Assembly: GCA_025917655.1 (NCBI GenBank)
Contig: CP084610.1
Span: 868,001 to 932,000, forward strand
Direction: 5' to 3'
DNA: 64,000 bases
From: Chlorella sorokiniana
Lineage: Eukaryota; Chlorophyta; Trebouxiophyceae; Chlorellales; Chlorellaceae
A model generated the notes under the pieces. It was not told where the DNA came from, ran no database searches, and worked only from the letters and a program-made list of their open reading frames with translations. Both the position numbers and the translations under genes were made by a program. This document shows, one piece after another, positions 20,874 to 30,133 of this stretch (its first letter is position 1; each line of letters opens with the position of its first letter).

Positions 20874-23800
20874 TCAGGACTGCAGCAACCAGCGCTTGGC
20901 TTGGACATGCGGCAGGTACGGCTTGTCTGCGGGGGGAGGAGGGCGGCAGACGCAAGGCGCGATTCAGCACGGCTGGCCAGCTTGTGCCACCAACTGCGCA
21001 ACTGGCGCTGTCCAGCAGCGCTGGGACTGGGGCCAGGCGGGGCACTCAGAGCGGCACAAGCGCGAGCAGGGGGGGGCGGCAGCGTGGCGGCGCGCACCTG
21101 CCGCGCTGCGCATGTCCAGGGCGTGGCACATGATGCTTGGGAGCAGCACTCCCAGGCTGAGCTGCATCAGCGACATGGCGCCCATGCAGCCCAGGGAGGT
21201 AGTGGAGGCGAAGAAGCGGCCGCACACCTCGGTGGTGGAGGAGGCGGCAAACAGCACCGAGGCCAGCTGCAGAGGCGCGTGCAGCAGGAAGCGCATCTGC
21301 GAGGGGGAGGCGGCCGGGATGTGTTTGCTGATTGCAGCGGGGGAGGGGCAGGCGCGGGTGGCTGGAGCTAGAGCTGCAAGGCAAGCAGGAGCCCGGGACC
21401 AACACCCGCCACACGGCTGCTCCCCACCTGCACGCCAGCCACGATGAGCGCCGCCACCGCCGCCCCCGTGGCTGCCACCACCAGCGGCCCCGGCGTGATG
21501 CCCAGCTTGTGCAGCAGGCTCCAGGACATCCAGGTGTTGGCCACAGGCAGGACGACCAGGCGGTACATTTGGAACACCTGCAGCACGGCGCCGCCGTACG
21601 TGATGTACTGCTCGTACCTGCAAGGAAGGGCACGCGAGCGGTCGGCACACAGCGCGGCGCTCAGCCCCAGCCACGACCAACAAGGCAGGCTCGGCGCAGA
21701 GCCAGCAAGCTGCCCATGCGAGCGGCGCCTGCCGGGCGTGCGGCTCAGAACGGCCGCCATGCCCCCCACCCCCACCCAACAGGGGCCACAGGCCGGCGGC
21801 CGCCGCCGCCGCGCGCACCAGAGCCAGCGCAGCGCCAGCAGCACGATGTCGATGGCGGCGATGCACATGGAGACGACGATGGCGGCCTGGCTCTCCCCCG
21901 CCACCGCCGCCTCCGAGAAGTAGGCGTACACGATGCACATGGAGACGAGGTTGAAGAAGAAGTCGCCCCAGTCCAGGTCTGCTGGGTGGAGGGGGCGGCG
22001 GGGGAGCTGTTTTTTTTCTGCTGCCGGCCGGGAGTGCCAGGGAGACCCGCAGCACCCACCCCCCGCCCGCGTCCAAACCAAGAGTGCGTCCACGCCGCTG
22101 ATGGCGGGTGCAGCTGCTGCCCGGGCAGCGGCAACCCTCGGGGGCAGGGCGCCTCCACGGCCGCGCCCCCGCACCCCGACGGCCACCGGCAGGCCCGGCC
22201 GGCTGGCAGCGGCCGCACCGCGCAGCTGCTGCCTCAGCAGAGCCCCCCCCAATCCAAAGAAGGCTGTCCGCAGTCGAGCACCCACCCGAGTCGTATCCAG
22301 ACAGGTAAGGGTCCATGGCGGCTGGGTCGAACGAGTCGGCGGCGCGGCCCACACCCACCGCCGCCTTGCCGCCCTCGCCCGCATAGGCGGCGCCGTCGGC
22401 GGCGGACGCCCACCCGTTGGCAACGATGGCGGCAGACTGCTGCAGGGGCAGCGGAGGGGCAGGGGGAGCCTCAGGGGGAGCCACCGGCACGAGCGTGAGG
22501 CGCCTCGCCGCTGCTGGCGCCGCCGCTGGCCGGCGGTTGCGGCAGGCACGCGCAGCGCTTCAGGGCCCTCCCTACGCAGAAAGCAGGCTTAGATGGCCCA
22601 CCTTGCCGCCGTTGGAGGTGCGCGCGGCGCGGCCAGACTTGCGCGGCGGCACGGCGGCGCCGTTGGCGGCGGTCGCGTTGCCGCTGCGCGGCAGCAGCGC
22701 CTTGTCGAGCGGCGGCCCCGCGGCTGCAGCGCCGGCTGGCAGGGCAGCGGCGCCGTCGGCGGGAACCACGTCGCCGCCACGGCCGCCCCCACCCGTGATC
22801 AGCACCTCAGCATTCTGGGCAAACTGGTCGCTGCCTGCGGGCGGCGGCAACGCGCCGCCGCTCTCGCCGCCCTCAGCGGCCGCCGCGGCCTTGCCGCCGC
22901 CGGCCGCCGCCGACAGCGAGAGGGTGGCGGAGCCGTCGGCTGGCGCCGGCGCAGCTGCCTTGTCGCCGTCACGCTGCGCCGCACGGCCCGCCTTGCCGCC
23001 CCCGGAGGCAGCGCCGCGCCTGCCCGCGGCGTTGCGCTGGTAGTTTTGCTCCAGCAGGGGCGGCATGATGCGCTGCACAAACGCGCTCATCTCAAGGGCC
23101 TGGCTCGTGTAGCGCAGCGCCGCCGCAAAGGGCGCCAGCACCAACGCCAGCATCCACACGAGGCGGGACCTGCGGGGGCGGCGACACCGGCGCACACAGT
23201 GCTAGCGTGGGGTGCAGCCCGCAGCAAGGGCCGTTTCCCCCCCTTCCGCCCCCGAGCCACAGCCGCCAGGCCGCCGCTTCACCCCGCGCTCTGCGCCTCT
23301 GCAGCTGCCTGCCTGCCCTGCCCACCTGTCAAAGGCGTGGGGGTCGCGGGAGGCCAGGCTGAGCACCCCACCACCCGCTGCTGCACGTACATGGGCGCCG
23401 CCGCCATGGAGCGCGCGCCCCGCGTGCAGCGCCGCCCAGTCCGCAAAGTGGGGGCCCCTGCGCGCGGCGAGCCAGCGTGTGCGTGTGTGAGTGTGCGTTC
23501 AAGGAAGGGAAGGAGGCAGCCGCACTGTTCAAGCTCGTTGCGTGCACGCTGTCAGCGGCGGCGGCGGCTGCGCTCACTGCGCGGGGTAGTCTTGGGCGAT
23601 GAGCACGTCGCGCTGCACCTGGGCCGCGTGGTAGGCGGCGGTGCAGCTGACGGGGTAGGGGGCTGTGTGTGGTTTATGGGGGAGAGACAGTGAGGCACAG
23701 TGAGGAGCAGGGGCCACCCTGTGCGAGCCGCCGCTGGGCCAGCAGCCTACCCTTGGAGAGACGCACCCCCCTGCACAGGCTGCACAGGCTGGCAGCGGGC

Positions 23801-24828
23801 GCGTGGAGGGCAGCAGCGGCGGCATGCGGGGCTCAGGCTGGGCGGCGGCGCCGCGCGCACCTGCGCCTCCACCGCCGCCCCGCCCTCCTCGCTGATGCGG
23901 TACACGCAGCAGCTGTCCCAGTCCAGCCCGCAGGTGGCAGTACGCTCCAACAAACCTTGCACCTGCGCCGGTGGGGGCAGGCCAGCCAGGCACGTGCGGT
24001 GGGATGCGGGGCACACCTGGCTGCGGCTGGCAGCGGCGTGCCGGCGGGAAGCGGCCGCCCCAGCCCGGCACATCGCGCATGGTTGCGGCGCTTGTGCTGT
24101 CATCAAACACCACCCTCAGCCTCACCCTCTGCCACTCCTCCAGGTCCGACCCGTCAGACGGGAACCCTGCCGCCGCCAGCTCGGCAGCAGCATCCGTGGA
24201 GGGTGCCCCCGCCGATCTGCTGCTCCCCGCCGCCGCGCCCGACCCGCCGCTGCCCTTGGCGCCGCCGCTGGCAGACGCCCTGGCGCCGTTGGCGGGCGCT
24301 GAGCTGGCGTCGTCCTCGTGCTGACGTGGCAGCAGCAGCACGCTGATGTGGACCAGGCCCGTGATGAGCGCCTGCGCGCGGCGCGCAAACGCGCTGAAGG
24401 GGCTGCCGCCGGCGCCACTGCTGGCGCCGCCAGGCCCGGCCAGCTCACTCAGCAGCTGGTCCACGCACTGCGGGGCGGGCGACGGCGCATGCACGCGAGT
24501 GTCAGGGCGGCACTGCACACGGCTCCCGCAGGCAGTGGGCGGTTCAGCAAAAGCGGTGCAGCCCTGTGGGGGCGCGCGCTAGAGCGCGCACGCCTTGCCT
24601 GGGTTTCATGGTCGGGCTGCGCCGCAGCTGCCATGCCGCACAGGACGGACAGCAGGCAGAAAACGTGGGCGCACAGCAGCAGACGCGTGAACAGCCTGCA
24701 TGTGGGGCGGCAGCAGTGCCTCAGTGGTGCCGAGGGGCCACGGCTGAGGTGGCGGAAGATCCGCCCGCTTGTGCGGCTGATCCCAGCGGCACCACGGCTG
24801 CCTGCAGCACCGCCGACAGGCAAGCCAT
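20874..24828 (-). CDS. Unrecognised multi-pass membrane protein, about 10 exons
   Basis: Minus-strand exons spell a hydrophobic, signal-like N-terminus (RLLLCAHVFCLLSVLCGMAA), a luminal or cytosolic part (LITGLVHISVLLLPRQ; WQRVRLRVVFDD; CGLDWDSCCVYRISEEGGAA; AYHAAQVQRDVLIAQDYPAQ), a membrane segment LVWMLALVLAPFAAALRY, a long Gly/Ala-rich low-complexity loop, and a C-terminal membrane block. The block reads FFFNLVSMCIVYAYFSEAAV, IVVSMCIAAIDIVLLALRWL, YEQYITYGGAVLQVFQMYRL, GPLVVAATGAAVAALIVAGV and SLMQLSLGVLLPSIMCHALD. The last exon ends in PYLPHVQAKRWLLQS and TGA at 20874-20876, with acceptor and phase fitting the previous exon. No family is recognised; CLPTM1 was considered and does not fit. 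The first coding exon is unclear: ATG at 24828 (MACLSAVLQAAVVPLGSAA) is one option and would need a frame slip. Confidence 0.5.
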
Positions 24829-25331
24829 GCCCTCCACCAGACAGAGGACACAGTGGTACAACTGCAATGCACATCTGCAAAGCCTGGCTGACTCGCTGCG
24901 TGCGCGACGCTGCCGGTGCGCCGTGCCATCAGCGAGCATGGCGGCACTGCTGGCCCCAACCTCCCTGCCGGCTGCCGCCTTGAAAAAGCCTTTATTTTGT
25001 GAGCTGGGAAGTTCAGGGGTGCTCGCAGCGACGGGGGCACGCCTCACCGTTTAGGAGCCAGCTTTGCGACTGTGAGCGGTGCAGCAAAACCCGCTCTGGG
25101 CTTGCCACACACGCCTAAGACCGTGATATGTGATGCTTGCGGGATTGGTGCACCGCCCTCTGCGTCACACCAGGCAGGTCTGGAGCTTGAGGAGAATGCC
25201 GCCGCTGCAGGGGCGTCCCACGAGCCCTATCGCTGCAGTCCCACTGTCCCGTGCACTCGGGCTGTGCGGAAAGGGCGCAACTCCTGCTGCCACCCCTGCC
25301 AGGCTGGAGGCCTGGGACCGCCTGAATTCTC

Positions 25332-27847
25332 ATGCACATGGCCTCCTCGGCGCCCTTGAGCACCAATTCAATGCCGCCACATAACATCAATGTTCATGTA
25401 GCTGCCACACAGGCCGAGCGGCCGCAACCTTCCCGGTGTATGCCGCAACATGGCGCCCCCACCGGCGACAGGCAGTGGGGCCGCCTGCCCAACGTGTACA
25501 GGCACGCCCCAAGCATGCAGGCGATCCGAGATCAGCCGGCCTTTGAGGCGCTGCCGCCGGTGGCGAGCGTCTGCGTAGCGGGACCCGACAGCCACCGCTA
25601 CGTGCGTCAGGACGACCCGCTCTGGGATCGCCTGCATGAAGGCGTGCTGACCACAGGTTGGAGCCCCTGCATGGTCCGAGTGGGCTGCCAAGCCTCCGCT
25701 GCTTGGCCCGGCCAGGCGGCTGGCACTGAGCCAGGCGGCGTATCGCCGCGCGTGCAGGCATGGTCAGAGGGGCGCTAGGGCTGTACGAAAAGTCTGCTGC
25801 CAAGAAGCTTGGCATCCCCGGTAGCAGGTGGGGTTGCACTGGCCGTTGACATCTTAGAGGCCAGCCGGCCGTACTGCTGGCACCATGCCAGGGCGTGGAA
25901 CATCTTTGGGGAGTGCTGCCTGCTTTGCAGGTCGCGGCATGGCGGCCTCCTGCAAGCATACCACCACCTCCGGCAACAGCCAGCGGAGCTCAGCAGCCCA
26001 GACGCGGCGGCCGTGGCAGGCGCAGCAGCACACAACGCAGCGGCGGTGGCGGCGTACAACGCGCGCAGCGAGCGGCGGCAGCGTTGCGGGGGCGGGGTGG
26101 CCCGGGTGCCTTCTGTGCAGCAGGACGTGCAGCAGGACCAGCCACCCAGACTGGCAGCCACCCCCGCATCAGCAGCAGCGTCCGCCCAAGGCCCAGGAGT
26201 GAGCAAGCACGCCAGGAGGCGGCTCAAGAAGAAGGCGGCTGAGACGGCTGCAGCAGCCCAGCTGCAGCCCGCGGTGGAGGCTGGAGGAGGCGGGGTGTGC
26301 TGGGGTGTGAGCGAGGAGCAAAAGATGAGGAAGGCTCGTGCGCTGGGCAGCCTTGGTGAGCCGGCGGGGAGGGGGAAAAAGGGGGGGCGCGCTCTGACCA
26401 GACCACTGTTGTTCCGCCCAGCCACTGCTCGTTGCCACAGCCACGCAAGTTTGCCGCCCGCTGACGTGTCCTTGTGATGCCGCCCATCCCGCTCGCCATG
26501 TTGCTGCAGGGCTGCTGTCCATCTGCTGCTCGTGGGGCAAGGCTCAGGAGGCGGCCGCGCTGCTGCAGGTGGCGGGCGCGTTCCCGCGCAGCCAGCTGGC
26601 GGAGGTGGGTCTCTGCCACCTGCAGGAGCACCTGCTGCCGCCAGCCTGGGGCTTTGCCCCCGGCAGCCTGCCGCCCATTGGGGCCTCGCCCGACGCGCTC
26701 ATCCGGCACGGCACGCCGCCGCTGCTGGGCGGGCAGCCTGCGGCAGGGGCACTCGCGCCACCTCGCCACGATGCAGCGCAGCAGGCTGGCCTGACGTCAG
26801 AAGCCCCTGCGGCCACACCCTCCTTGCCGGTTGGGCCCTGGGACATTGACGGCCTGCTGGCACGCATCCAACTCGCGGGCAGCACGGCACCAGGCGCTGC
26901 CCACAGCGGCGGCGGCGGCAGCTGCGGCGCCAGTCCCGCCAGCAGCGCTGCGATCCCTGCGGCCGGCGGCGGCTGGCTGGTCGAGGTGGTGGAGGTGAAG
27001 AACACGTGCCCCTTTGGCCACTCTCGCAGGTGGGCTGCAGCCGCGCTGCTCACAGCCGGAAGCACCTCTGCTGCCTCTGCTGCCCTTGGACTGCCAACGG
27101 ATGACCGGCGACTGGCGCGCGCCCCCTGCCGCCTTGCGTAGGGGTGGACGGCTGCGCACGACAGAGTTTGCGGTGGCAGACCGCGGGCCGCGTACGGCGG
27201 TCCCCCGAGTGGGTTCCCCAGCTGCAGCTCCACATGCTGTGTGCGGGTGAGCTTGCAGCTGTGGGCGGCAGGCAGCGGGGGCGCGTGGCGGTGCGTGGCT
27301 TGCGGCAGCACCGTGTTGCCCGCGGCTGGTTGGGGGTGTTGCGAGCCCGCTGTGAGCTGGCTGTGACCGTCACCGGCTGCAGGCACGCCCAGCGGCCTGC
27401 TGGTGAGCAGGTCGGCAACCAAGGGCACGAGAGTGTTTCGGATGCACCGGGACGACCAGCTGCTGCACCTCATGCTCCTGGGTGAGCTGCTGGTGTTGTG
27501 GTGGCCCGGCACTGTGTGTTCTTTCAGTGGCGCAATCCGAGCAACCCCTCCCTGCCTGGCAACCTGCTACAGTGATCAGCAGGCTTTGGCGCCAGCATGT
27601 GCTGGTGGGGCAACCACCTGCCCCTGACGTGTTTGCCAGTTGGAGGGAGCACCACGAAATGCTGCGGTGCATCGTGCGGGTATGTGCAGCGTCGTTGATA
27701 TGATCGAGTACTCTGGTATAACAGAAATTGGTGCTACATCAAGAATGAACCAACATTGTGCAGACCGCCCGCGAGGCCGAGCTGGTGGCGACCATTGAAG
27801 ATGGGCATCACTTGCATGGCAGCGACAGCCGCTGGTTTTTGGACTGA
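25332..27847 (+). CDS. YqaJ-like PD-(D/E)XK nuclease-fold protein, about 9 exons
   Basis: The core matches the restriction-endonuclease-like fold: LWDRLHEGVLTT spliced to GALGLYEKSAAKKLGIP, later SICCSWGKAQEAA, PIGASPDALIRHG (candidate catalytic Asp, near 26690), WLVEVVEVKNTCPFGH (candidate E-x-K, about 26980-27010), WVPQLQLHMLCAG, LVSRSATKGTRVFRMHRDDQ and LLHLMLL. A final exon, TAREAELVATIEDG to SRWFLD, ends in TGA at 27845-27847. Alkaline/lambda exonuclease and YqaJ proteins use this Asp, Glu, Lys set with Mg2+ to degrade DNA. A basic, Ala-rich insert (HARRRLKKKAAETAAAA) lies mid-protein. The 5' end is unsure: ATG 25332 (MHMASSAPLSTNSMPPHN) opens the exon with the conserved core, but an upstream Cys-containing segment (VICDACGIGAPPSA; SPTVPCTRAVRKGRNSCCHP, about 25120-25303) may be an earlier exon. 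A frame slip is needed near 27190. Confidence 0.6.
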
Positions 27848-27956
27848 CAACTCGGCCCTGAACGTCTTCAGTTTCTCTTTGTTTCTCACTGCTCTCTCTA
27901 ACTACTTTCTTTCCCCGGGATATATGCTATAAAGCTGAACACAATCTAAAGTAAAA

Positions 27957-28257
27957 CAAAAACAACCGCCCCGCGTATCTCGGACTCTGGATGGAGTCTT
28001 GGATACCCGAAGAGGGGCTCGAACCCTCGACCACAAGGTTAAGAGCCTTGCGCTCTACCGACTGAGCTATCCGGGCCAGACAGGTTGCCTGGTGGGCGTC
28101 CCATTCACGATCAACCCGAATTTCCTAAGCTCTATCATCACAAAATTTCTTGAAAATGGGCTTTCGAGCGCGGACGCCCATTTCTGCGCATTTTTTCGGT
28201 TTGCAATTGTGCGCATCGTCCATGGCAGTTTGGCGCGGTTTAGAGCCTTGCAAGTGG
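27957..28257 (-). repeat. tRNA-Lys cassette, copy 1 (uninterrupted)
   Basis: Read on the minus strand, this segment aligns with 59293-59402 joined to about 63346-63573. Shared blocks include CTTGC..GCTC.AAACCGCG, CGCCAAACT, CCGAAAAAA.GCGC, AAATG..CGTCCG, TTTTCAA, TTAGGAAATTC, a 24-base leader block ending CAACCTGTCTG just before the tRNA, the whole tRNA, and a trailer CGAGATACrCGGGGCGGTTG ending in TTTTT at 27962-27958. It holds no retroelement, so it serves as the empty-site relative of copy 2. Confidence 0.8.
28004..28076 (-). tRNA. tRNA-Lys (anticodon CTT)
   Basis: Seventy-three bases without an intron. Acceptor GCCCGGA pairs with TTCGGGT, D-stem GCTC/GAGC, anticodon stem CAAGG/CCTTG with loop CTCTTAA (anticodon CTT), T-stem GAGGG/CCCTC with loop TTCGAGC, discriminator A, no encoded CCA. 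The acceptor contains G1-U72 and G6-U67 wobbles. A T run 42 bases past the tRNA could terminate Pol III. The sequence is identical to the tRNA at 63453. Confidence 0.93.
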
Positions 28258-28621
28258 GTATGTTACCTCTGCGCTCGATGTGCCTGGCCTTGGGAACACC
28301 CGTAAATCGGTCCGGCGGCGGCTTAAAATTACGTGCAGCAGTCTGAAGCTTACAACACGTTCGAACACACAAGGAACGCGTGTATCCATTAGGCCGGAAA
28401 AGTCTGAGCCACTCACAAAGTTCTTTGTCGCGCCGTGATTTTGTATGGATCACTAAGATTTGAAATGAAGCGATTCGAGGACCTGCAGACTCCCTTCGAC
28501 AGAGGTTGAGGCTCGAGTACCCCCAACGGCCCCGCTCAAAAAGCCATCACGCCCAGCATGGGGCATTTGTTTTCCTTCACCTCTCCACCATATCATGTTC
28601 GAACAGTAACAATCTGCAACC
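28077..28621. other. Intergenic, lower-GC region upstream of tRNA-Lys copy 1
   Basis: 28077-28257 is the conserved 5' flank of the tRNA cassette. I see nothing definable in 28258-28621, which is visibly less GC-rich than the neighbouring genes. Confidence 0.5.
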
Positions 28622-28858
28622 ATGCAGGGAGCCAACACGTCCGACGAAGAGCGCGACAGGCGCCGGAAGGCTATCGTTATTGCTGCCGTTATCGCCGCCC
28701 TTTCAAGCATGTCTTCAGCTCCCCCTTTTTTGCCTGACAATCGCCCATGTGCCCTTGACCCCTCGCTGCGCCAGTTCCCGACAGCTGCCATTGCTGCGGC
28801 CGCCTGTGCTTCGGCCGCCTGCGCTGCCGCCGCACATGCGGATACAAACACACAGTGA
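28622..28858 (+). CDS. Short hypothetical ORF, 78 residues
   Basis: An ATG frame with the start MQGANTSDEERDRRRKAIVI, then AAVIAALSSM, and an Ala-rich tail ending ADTNTQ. The charged start followed by an Ala/Ile helix looks more protein-like than random, but there is no family match, and an antisense frame of 147 residues covers the same bases. It may be a relic of a longer gene or chance. Confidence 0.2.
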   Translation: MQGANTSDEERDRRRKAIVIAAVIAALSSMSSAPPFLPDNRPCALDPSLRQFPTAAIAAAACASAACAAAAHADTNTQ

Positions 28859-28888
28859 AATGAGCAGCGGTCCCTCAGGAGAAGGCTT

Positions 28889-28893
28889 TTACA
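28889..28893 (-). promoter_or_regulatory. TGTAA poly(A) signal (minus strand)
   Basis: TTACA on the plus strand is TGTAA for the Kazal-type gene, about 100 bases past its stop at 28994. Confidence 0.4.
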
Positions 28894-28993
28894 CATTCTC
28901 CATTGTTAGGCCAAAATGAATGAAAGACATTCTTTGAGTAACAAAAAGCCACGCTCAGCGCTCAGCGATGAAAGACAATGCCGTGAAGGAAAG

Positions 28994-29789
28994 TCAGGCT
29001 GGTTGCGACTTCTCGTCCAAGACTCGTGCCACGAAGGCCGGCTGCTCGCCTACCGCTGCCAGGCTGACAACCTCGCTGTCAACAGCGCAGTAGAGCGTGC
29101 ACAGCTTGGGATTGCTATTTGGAAACGTGGCCTTTGTCAAGGGCACGGAGCAGTAGGCACGAGTCGAGGTGCCGGCGCACACTGCGCAGCACTCGTTCTG
29201 GTAGCGGGTGCCATCCCAGCCGCATACCTGTGCTCAAGGATGACCGGGAGGAATGACGCGCTTCAGACGCAGAGCCAGCTGTGTGCTGACAACCCATGTG
29301 GGGTCAACGCCGCTGATCCACACTAACGGCGAGCCCATCAACAGCAGCCAGGCCTGGCACTCGCCTGCATGTGGCGCCAGGGCTCCTGTGCACAGCTGTA
29401 GTCAAATGCGTCGCTGCAGACCTTGGCACACTGCCTCTGGCATCTGCAGCAATGGTTAGAGGGAATGACTGATGTACGGTGAGGGTCACCAGGTCCCACT
29501 GCACCCACAGCAGCACCAGTTGTGCCGCAAGGGAAGGGTGGGCGCCACCCTGGGCGCCACCCCGGCGGCAATTTGCGAAGCGAGCCCGGGGCTCGCGTGC
29601 CCTCAATTGGGGTATAGCATGTCTCGACGCACACTGGACCCCAGGCAAACACTAGTGTGCAAGATCTCGGGAATCAGGCGGCCCATGCGGCTGCGAAACC
29701 TACTTTTGCGGGCATTGGCCCTTTGAGAACACTGCATCCACCATGTGACACAGCAGCAAGACTGACGCTACTGGCAGCAGCCGCCCCAT
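28994..29789 (-). CDS. Small secreted Cys-rich protein with Kazal-like domain
   Basis: On the minus strand, ATG 29789 opens a clear signal peptide (MGRLLPVASVLLLCHMVDAV) followed by FSKGQCPQK and a GTAGGT donor. Middle exons are less certain but Cys-rich: WGPVCVETCYT, then RCQRQCAKVCSDAFDYSCAQ (about 29402-29461). The last exon begins at 29227 after a clean acceptor and carries VCGWDGTRYQNECCAVCAG, which fits the Kazal pattern VCGxDGxxYxNxCxAxCAG. It ends EQPAFVARVLDEKSQPA and TGA at 28994-28996. Kazal domains inhibit serine proteases through the reactive loop before this segment; whether this copy inhibits anything is unknown. The gene lies just downstream of midasin on the same strand. Exon joins between 29240 and 29700 are not resolved. 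Confidence 0.5.
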
Positions 29790-30133
29790 GCTCAAGCGGA
29801 GTCACGGAACGCTGTTTCTCGAGGCTAGGAAGCAATGACTGTGAGTTATGGAGCGATTGGGGATACAGGAGAGCGCGCAGATGTTCGGTTTAACCGGCGG
29901 CCATGCATCCCGCCTGCATGAGGATGCCGCGTCCCGCTCGCCACTGCTGCGCAGTCCACCTGTCGCATGGGTCAGGATGCAGTGTCAGTAAATCACGCAG
30001 CAGGGCGTCCTCTCGAGTTACAAACCAAACCAATGTCTCACTCTGCAGCTCTCTCAACAGCAATGCGGAGCAGCAAGACAAGCAGGAAGGGGGTGAAGCG
30101 GCGCGACAGCAACAACAGCACAACAGGCCGGCG
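29790..30133. other. Intergenic: midasin 3' UTR and Kazal-gene promoter
   Basis: About 340 bp between two tandem minus-strand genes. It contains the midasin poly(A) signal at 30018-30022 and no visible gene. Confidence 0.5.
30018..30022 (-). promoter_or_regulatory. TGTAA poly(A) signal (minus strand) for midasin
   Basis: TTACA on plus reads TGTAA on minus, 112 bases past the midasin stop codon. Confidence 0.5.

Noticed and set aside
21332-22498. Long plus-strand frame opposite the orphan membrane protein
   Set aside because: Arg/Pro/His-rich shadow of the Gly/Ala-rich minus-strand coding sequence, without any motif.
20874-24828. CLPTM1-like or polycystin-like membrane protein
   Set aside because: The membrane-segment order and conserved blocks of those families are not matched.
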